Below are positions 30,748-34,817 of a stretch of 34,817 nucleotides of DNA, in pieces. The notes under the pieces were generated by a model. The model did not search any database. It saw nothing but the letters and a program-made list of their open reading frames with translations, and had not been told where the DNA came from. The stretch comes from Streptomyces sp. ISL-94 (GTDB lineage: Bacteria; Actinomycetota; Actinomycetes; Streptomycetales; Streptomycetaceae), in contig NZ_JAGGOZ010000126.1 of the NCBI RefSeq assembly GCF_018614075.1, positions 1 through 34,817 of the forward strand, in the 5' to 3' direction. Made by a program: the position numbers and the translations under genes. How positions within the stretch are numbered: position 1 is the stretch's first letter; every line of letters begins with the position of its first letter.

Positions 30748-32217
30748 CTACGCCATCCGCCGCAGCAGGGCCAGGTACATCGCATCCGTGCCGTGCAGGT
30801 GCGGCCACAGCTGGACGTCCGGGCCGTCACCCAGGCCCGGGACGCCCGCCATGTACGGGCGGGCGTCGATCAGCTCGGCGGCGATCGGGGAGTTGCCCGC
30901 GCCGCGGCCCTTCAGGACGTCTTCGACGACGACCCGGGTCTCCGCCAGGTGCGGGGAGCACGTCGCGTAACCCACGACGCCGCCCACGCGTACCGCTGCC
31001 AGCGCCTCGCGCAGCAAGCCGCGCTGGAGCGGGGCGAAGCCCTCCAGGTCTTCGGGGCGGCGGCGCCAGCGGGCCTCCGGGCGGCGGCGCAGGGCGCCGA
31101 GGCCGGTGCACGGCACGTCCATCAGGACGCGGTCGAAGGAGCCCGGCCGCCACGGCGGCCGGGTGCCGTCGGCCGTGATGACCTGGTACGGGCCGGGGTT
31201 GCCGGCCAGGGCCCGCTCCACGAGGCGCGCCCGGTGCGGCTGCTTCTCGGAGGCCAGCAGGAACGCCCCGCGCTGCGCGGCGAGCGCGCCGAGCAGCGCC
31301 GCCTTGCCGCCGGGGCCCGCGCAGCCGTCCAGCCAGCGCTCGTCGCGGCCCTCGACGGGCGCGGCCGCGAGGGCCATCGCCACCAGCTGGCTGCCCTCGT
31401 CCTGGACGCCCGCGCGCCCGTCGCGCACGGCCTCCAGCGCGCCCGGCTCGCCGCCCTCCGCCATCCGGACGGCGTAGGGGGACCAGCGGCCCGGCAGCGC
31501 CGAGTCCTCGCCGACCGCCTCCAGCAGCTCCTCCGTGGTGGACCGCCCCGGCCGTGCGACCAGGGTGACCTCGGGCCGTTCGTTGTCGGCCTCCAGCAGG
31601 TCCTCGATCCCGGCGCGCCCGCCGCCGAGGGAGTCCCACAGGGCGCTGACGACCCAGCGGGGGTGCGAGTGGTAGACGGCGAGGTGTTCCTCGGCGTCCT
31701 CCTCGTACGGCGGCGCGACCCGCTCCAGCCAGCCCTCCAGGTCGTGCGCCGCGATCTTCCTGAGCACGGCGTTCACGAACTTCGCGCGGCCGTCGCCGAG
31801 CACCACCCGGGCCAGTTCCACGCTCGCGGAGACCGCCGCGTGGGTCGGGATGCGGGTGCCGAGCAGCTGGTGGGCGCCGAGCGAGAGCACGTCGAGCACC
31901 GGCGGGTCCACCTCGCGCAGCGGCCGGTCGATGCACGCCTTGATGACCGCGTCGTACGTGCCCTGCCGGCGCAGCGTCCCGTAGACCAGCTCGGTGGCCA
32001 GCGCCGCGTCGCGCGCCTGGAAGCTCTCGTTCTGGCGGGCCTTGCGCAGCAGCGGGGGCAGCACGAGGTTCGCGTACGCGTCGCGCTCGCCCACCGCCCG
32101 CAGCACCTCGAAGGCCAGCATCCGGACGGGGTCCTTCTGGGGCCTGCGGTGCGGCTTGGCCGGCCGGGTCTGCTTGCCACCCGCGCCTGCGGCGGGACGG
32201 CGGGGCTGTTCGCTCAC
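30748..32217 (-). CDS. rsmB: 16S rRNA (cytosine-C5)-methyltransferase RsmB
   Basis: A 489-aa enzyme that methylates cytosine 967 (E. coli numbering) of 16S rRNA using SAM. The N-terminal NusB-like RNA-binding domain spans about residues 30-165 (ARDAALATELVYGTLRRQG, LGTRIPTHAAVSASVELAR). The Rossmann methyltransferase follows: SAM loop LDGCAGPGGK (residues 296-305), motif IV DVPCTGLG with Cys370 and motif VI YATCSPH with Cys420, the catalytic and helper cysteines. The ATG at 32217 starts a basic, disordered tail. It lies 88 bp behind fmt, the usual fmt-rsmB order, probably one transcript. Confidence 0.94.
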   Translation of the reverse strand: MSEQPRRPAAGAGGKQTRPAKPHRRPQKDPVRMLAFEVLRAVGERDAYANLVLPPLLRKARQNESFQARDAALATELVYGTLRRQGTYDAVIKACIDRPLREVDPPVLDVLSLGAHQLLGTRIPTHAAVSASVELARVVLGDGRAKFVNAVLRKIAAHDLEGWLERVAPPYEEDAEEHLAVYHSHPRWVVSALWDSLGGGRAGIEDLLEADNERPEVTLVARPGRSTTEELLEAVGEDSALPGRWSPYAVRMAEGGEPGALEAVRDGRAGVQDEGSQLVAMALAAAPVEGRDERWLDGCAGPGGKAALLGALAAQRGAFLLASEKQPHRARLVERALAGNPGPYQVITADGTRPPWRPGSFDRVLMDVPCTGLGALRRRPEARWRRRPEDLEGFAPLQRGLLREALAAVRVGGVVGYATCSPHLAETRVVVEDVLKGRGAGNSPIAAELIDARPYMAGVPGLGDGPDVQLWPHLHGTDAMYLALLRRMA

Positions 32218-32305
32218 TGAAAGGTGCTCCGGATGTACGAGTGCTGCGGGAGTGACGCGCTACTGCGGGCGCCGGCGGTCATGCCTGCCGGCTCGACTAC
32301 ACGGA

Positions 32306-33259
32306 TCAGCCTACGTCCGCCCCGCCGAGCCGCTCGCCGGGGGCGATCCGCACCCCGCGCGCCCAGTCGGCGCCGCGCATCGGCTTCTTGCCCTGCGGCT
32401 GAACCCAGAGCAGCTCCACGGCGTGCGAGCCGGTGCCGACGTAGACGTTGTTCTTGGCCGGGGCCAGCTCGCCGGGGGTCAGGTCGGTGCGGTCGGGCAC
32501 CAGGCCGACCGAGATCAGCTTGAGCCGCTCGCCGCGGAAGACGGTCCAGGCGCCGGGGGCCGGGGTGCAGCCGCGTACGACGCGGTCGGCGCGCATCGCG
32601 GGGGCTTTCCAGTCGATCCGGGCGTCCTCCACGGTGATCTTGGGCGCGAGGGAGATCCCGTCGGCGGGCTGCTCGACCGAGCGCAGGGTGCCGTCCTCGA
32701 TGCCGTCCATGGTGGCGGCGAGCAGGCCGGCGCCGGCGAAGGCGAGACGGGTGAGGAGGTCGCCGCTGGTGTCGGTGGGCCGGATCTCCTCGGTGAGGAT
32801 GCCGTAGACCGGGCCGGAGTCCAGGCCCTCCTCGATCTGGAAGGTGGAGGCGCCGGTGACCTGGTCCCCCGCCATGATCGAGTGCTGGACGGGCGCGGCG
32901 CCGCGCCAGGCCGGCAGCAGCGAGAAGTGCAGGTTCACCCACCCGTGCCTGGGGATCTCGATGGCGCTCTTGGGGATCAGCGCGCCGTACGCGACGACCG
33001 GGCAGCAGTCGGGGTCGATCTCACGGAGCCGGGCCTGGAACTCCGGGTCGCGCGGCCGGGTGGGCTTCAGGACCTCGATCCCGGCCTCCTCGGCGCGCTC
33101 GGCGACCGGGCTGGCGACCAGGCGGCGGCCGCGGCCGGCGGGGGCGTCCGGGCGGGTGACGACTGCGGCGACCTCGTGCCGCCGGGACGCGATGAGAGCG
33201 TCCAGGGCCGGCACGGCGACCTCAGGAGTGCCTGCGAAGACCAGCTTCACTGGGGTCAT
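32306..33259 (-). CDS. fmt: Methionyl-tRNA formyltransferase
   Basis: A 317-aa enzyme that transfers a formyl group from 10-formyl-THF to initiator Met-tRNA. The N-terminal formyltransferase domain (about 1-205) begins KLVFAGTPEVAVPALDAL and has the catalytic Asn109, His111 and Asp147 in WVNLHFSLLPAWRGAAPVQ and FQIEEGLDSGPVY; SLLP is the folate-site loop. The C-terminal tRNA-binding domain follows from APKITVEDARIDW to the end. The ATG at 33259 fits the family N-terminus. It is the first gene of the fmt-rsmB unit, reading away from the HTH gene at 33613. Confidence 0.95.
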   Translation of the reverse strand: MTPVKLVFAGTPEVAVPALDALIASRRHEVAAVVTRPDAPAGRGRRLVASPVAERAEEAGIEVLKPTRPRDPEFQARLREIDPDCCPVVAYGALIPKSAIEIPRHGWVNLHFSLLPAWRGAAPVQHSIMAGDQVTGASTFQIEEGLDSGPVYGILTEEIRPTDTSGDLLTRLAFAGAGLLAATMDGIEDGTLRSVEQPADGISLAPKITVEDARIDWKAPAMRADRVVRGCTPAPGAWTVFRGERLKLISVGLVPDRTDLTPGELAPAKNNVYVGTGSHAVELLWVQPQGKKPMRGADWARGVRIAPGERLGGADVG

Positions 33260-33521
33260 ACCTCATTTCTGGAGCTTCTCTGTAGGCGGCCACGAGGGCT
33301 GCCGGCAGCGCACCAGTCTGTGACTCCACCCCCCGCTCGCGCGGCGAGCTTCCAACCCGAAGGCTGCGGTCCAGCCGAACCGACCCCTTACAGGGCGTGT
33401 CGAAACTACCACAGGCCGAGCTGCCCCCTTGAGGAGAGCGACAGGGGGCGTACACACACACGCGCGCCCCTCGCATATGCCGACACGCCCCCATACCGTG
33501 ACCTGGGCGCCAGGTGGCGCG

Positions 33522-33543
33522 TTGGTCAAGAGAGATTGACCAA
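33522..33543. promoter_or_regulatory. Perfect palindrome upstream of the HTH gene
   Basis: TTGGTCAA, GAGAGA, TTGACCAA: 8-bp perfect arms with a 6-bp spacer, 70 bp before the HTH gene. It has the form of a dimeric repressor operator. The rest of the 352-bp gap between fmt and this gene has a short GC palindrome (about 33503-33520) and a CA/CG-rich run, but no gene that I can support. Confidence 0.6.
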
Positions 33544-33612
33544 AACGGGCCGCGTCGTGAACGGTTTCAGCGGCCCGATCCGCCCTTCAGCACCGGTTCG
33601 AGAGGCTTCTTC

Positions 33613-34134
33613 ATGGCCGACCACGCCACCCACGACGCCCAAGCCCGGGCCAGCCTGCACCTCTTGGTGCGGGACATCGAGCGGGTTCGCCGGCAGGTGG
33701 ATGCCCTGCGTACGCTCACCGCCCAGCTCGGCAATGTGTACCGCCCCCGCCGCTCGGGCCCCTCCACGGGCTTCGTCGTCTACGGCCGGGCGCCCGCGCC
33801 CACCGTCCGCCTCGCGCAGGAGCTGCGGGACAGCGTCGAGACGCTGGTGACCGCCGCGGTGGACTTCGACCGCTCGCTCGGCTTCTCGTGGGACGCGGTC
33901 GGTTCGGCGCTCGGTGTCACCAAGCAGGCCGTGCACCGGCGGTACGGTGCGCGGCGGGCGCAGGCGGCGGAGTCCGCCGAGCCGCCGGTCGAGGGGACGA
34001 CGACGCGGACGCTGGGGCCGCTGCCGTCGATCCCGGCGGCGCGCTCGGGGCCGCCGCAGCCGTTGCACGAGGGTGCCCAGGTTGTGGCGGGTGCGTCCCG
34101 GCCGCCCGCCTTCCCCGGTCCCCGGAGCGGCTGA
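33613..34134 (+). CDS. Putative HTH DNA-binding protein
   Basis: A 173-aa protein. Residues 5-45 are a charged amphipathic helix (ASLHLLVRDIERVRRQVDAL). A second helical part with LAQELRDSVETLVTAAVDFD leads to a HTH, SWDAVGSALGVTKQAVHRRY (about 97-116), of the sigma-region-4/homeodomain-like type. The C-terminal ~50 residues are disordered and Pro/Ala-rich. The ATG at 33613 follows GAGAGG; the frame is open for 33 more codons upstream but those look non-coding. It is divergent from fmt and stands behind a 22-bp palindrome it might bind. The target is unknown. Confidence 0.75.
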   Translation: MADHATHDAQARASLHLLVRDIERVRRQVDALRTLTAQLGNVYRPRRSGPSTGFVVYGRAPAPTVRLAQELRDSVETLVTAAVDFDRSLGFSWDAVGSALGVTKQAVHRRYGARRAQAAESAEPPVEGTTTRTLGPLPSIPAARSGPPQPLHEGAQVVAGASRPPAFPGPRSG

Positions 34135-34269
34135 CCCTGCGGTCGCGCCGCCGGGACGCCGACCCCCGACGGCAGGCCCGGACCGCCGCGCCTCCCCCGC
34201 CCCCGCTGCGAGCCCCGCTCCCACCGGGGGCGTTCGGCGTCCCGACCACCCGGCCGACCGGGTGCGGGC

Positions 34270-34590
34270 GCCGCTGCGCGGGGCTTTCCTCCACCCCGCC
34301 CCTTCCCGAAACCGGGCTCTGCCCGGACCCGGTCCTCAAACGCCGGACGGGCTGGAAGCCCCTGGGGCTCCGCCCCAGACCCCGCGCCTCAAACGCCGGC
34401 GAGGCTGGATATGGCCGCCCTACCCCAGAGGTGCACGCAGCGCCACTCGCCCCGCCGGCGCACTCCAGCCCCGCCGGTGCACTCCAGCCCCGCCGGTGCA
34501 CTCCGGCCTCGCCGGCGATTGAGGCGCGGGGTTCGGGGCGGAGCCCCCGTTGGGTCCGGGGCGGAGCCCCGGGTGCGGGGGGGTGCCCCT
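34270..34590. repeat. Dispersed intergenic repeats
   Basis: The block 34270-34358 is an inverted near-copy of 15340-15425. Then GGGGCTCCGCCCC...CTCAAACGCCGGCGAGGCTGGA (34366-34410) matches the copies at 7.3 kb. An 18-bp tandem, CCCCGCCGGTGCACTCCA, repeats about three times at 34455-34508. An inverted copy with CGCCGGCGATTGAGGCGCGG and two GGGGCGGAGCCCC hairpins runs to 34580. No gene is visible in 34135-34645. Confidence 0.8.
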
Positions 34591-34645
34591 ATGTCTTTCG
34601 TCAACCCCGCGCCGCCTGTTCTGGGCTGGTTCGTCCGTGGCGGGT

Positions 34646-34817
34646 TCATGCGGCGAGTTCGACGTTCTTGGGTTCGCGGGGTTCGTAGAGGGTGCCGTTG
34701 CGGAGCATGGCGTGGATGACGTTGATGCGCTGGCGGGCGAGGCGGAGGAGGGCCTGGGTGTGGGTTTTGCCGGTGGCCCGCTGCTTGTCGTAGTAGGCGC
34801 GGGAGGCGTCATCGTGC
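34646..34817 (-). CDS. IS110-family transposase, C-terminal end (cut by window edge)
   Basis: The last 56 residues are readable: HDDASRAYYDKQRATGKTHT, QALLRLARQRINVIHAMLRN, then GTLYEPREPKNVELAA and a TGA at 34646. The pattern 'SRAYYD.KR..GK.H.QAL..LARRR..V...ML' is the C-terminal end of the IS110 transposase second domain (Tnp_20). Its N-terminal RuvC-like DEDD domain would lie to the right, beyond the window. IS110 elements have no long terminal repeats. The element end presumably falls within ~60 bp downstream of the stop, next to the dispersed repeats, but I could not place it. Confidence 0.78.
   Translation of the reverse strand, partial: HDDASRAYYDKQRATGKTHTQALLRLARQRINVIHAMLRNGTLYEPREPKNVELAA

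Noticed and set aside
1..34817. tRNA, rRNA or known riboswitch genes
   Set aside because: I scanned the intergenic gaps by eye for tRNA arms, rRNA-like sequence and common riboswitch motifs and saw none that I could support; a covariance-model search would settle it.

Overview
The window is chromosomal DNA of very high GC content from an actinomycete, almost certainly a Streptomyces. Evidence for this is the strong third-position GC bias, frequent GTG starts with 4-nt GTGA gene overlaps, an SCO0930-type lipoprotein, GuaB1, the fmt-rsmB-rpe-SorC neighbourhood, and dispersed GC-rich intergenic repeats with a GCCGGCG core. All calls come from reading the sequence; no database was searched.

Left part (1-9.7 kb): a YbjJ-like MFS transporter, a decayed pyrimidine permease and a DUF5995 gene run rightwards. 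Facing them is davA-davB, which converts L-lysine to 5-aminopentanamide and then to 5-aminovalerate. A cationic-amino-acid (APC/CAT) permease and an Lrp/AsnC regulator lie about 2-4 kb further right on the same strand. The davA promoter and the permease/LLM intergenic region share GATTCGTTGCG / TTGCGCA motifs, so these four genes look like one lysine-uptake-and-oxidation regulon. Between davA and the regulator sit a GST-like gene with an unclear start, a 55-bp minisatellite, a putative 46-aa leader peptide and a GNAT acetyltransferase.

Middle (9.7-20.7 kb): a tight LLM monooxygenase-SDR-SGNH esterase operon (possibly alcohol to ketone to ester to hydrolysis); a two-repeat secreted lipoprotein; and a LytTR response regulator, a small orphan gene, a sodium/solute symporter and a LytS-type kinase. 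The regulator and symporter genes have near-identical promoters. A 600-bp repeat-rich gap precedes GuaB1 (GMP reductase type), whose start region is duplicated.

Right part (20.7-34.8 kb): XdhC is coupled by stop/start overlap to an IS701-like protein that has lost recognisable catalytic acidic residues. Next is a deletion scar joining two genes that have both lost their N-termini (a TMEM175-like channel and a thioredoxin-reductase-like flavoprotein). Then come an unknown 166-aa protein, an ABM monooxygenase-truncated globin pair, a secreted RNase Sa-like toxin with its barstar, a small CarD/KOW-like protein, a SorC regulator, rpe, a frameshifted membrane-protein gene, an aldo/keto reductase, rsmB, fmt and an HTH protein. 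The window ends in repeats and the C-terminal end of an IS110-family transposase.

The most unusual items are the leader peptide/minisatellite/GST-like arrangement, the transposase-derived gene coupled to xdhC, the shared lysine-regulon operators, the duplicated guaB1 start, and the lipoprotein-type RNase-barstar pair.
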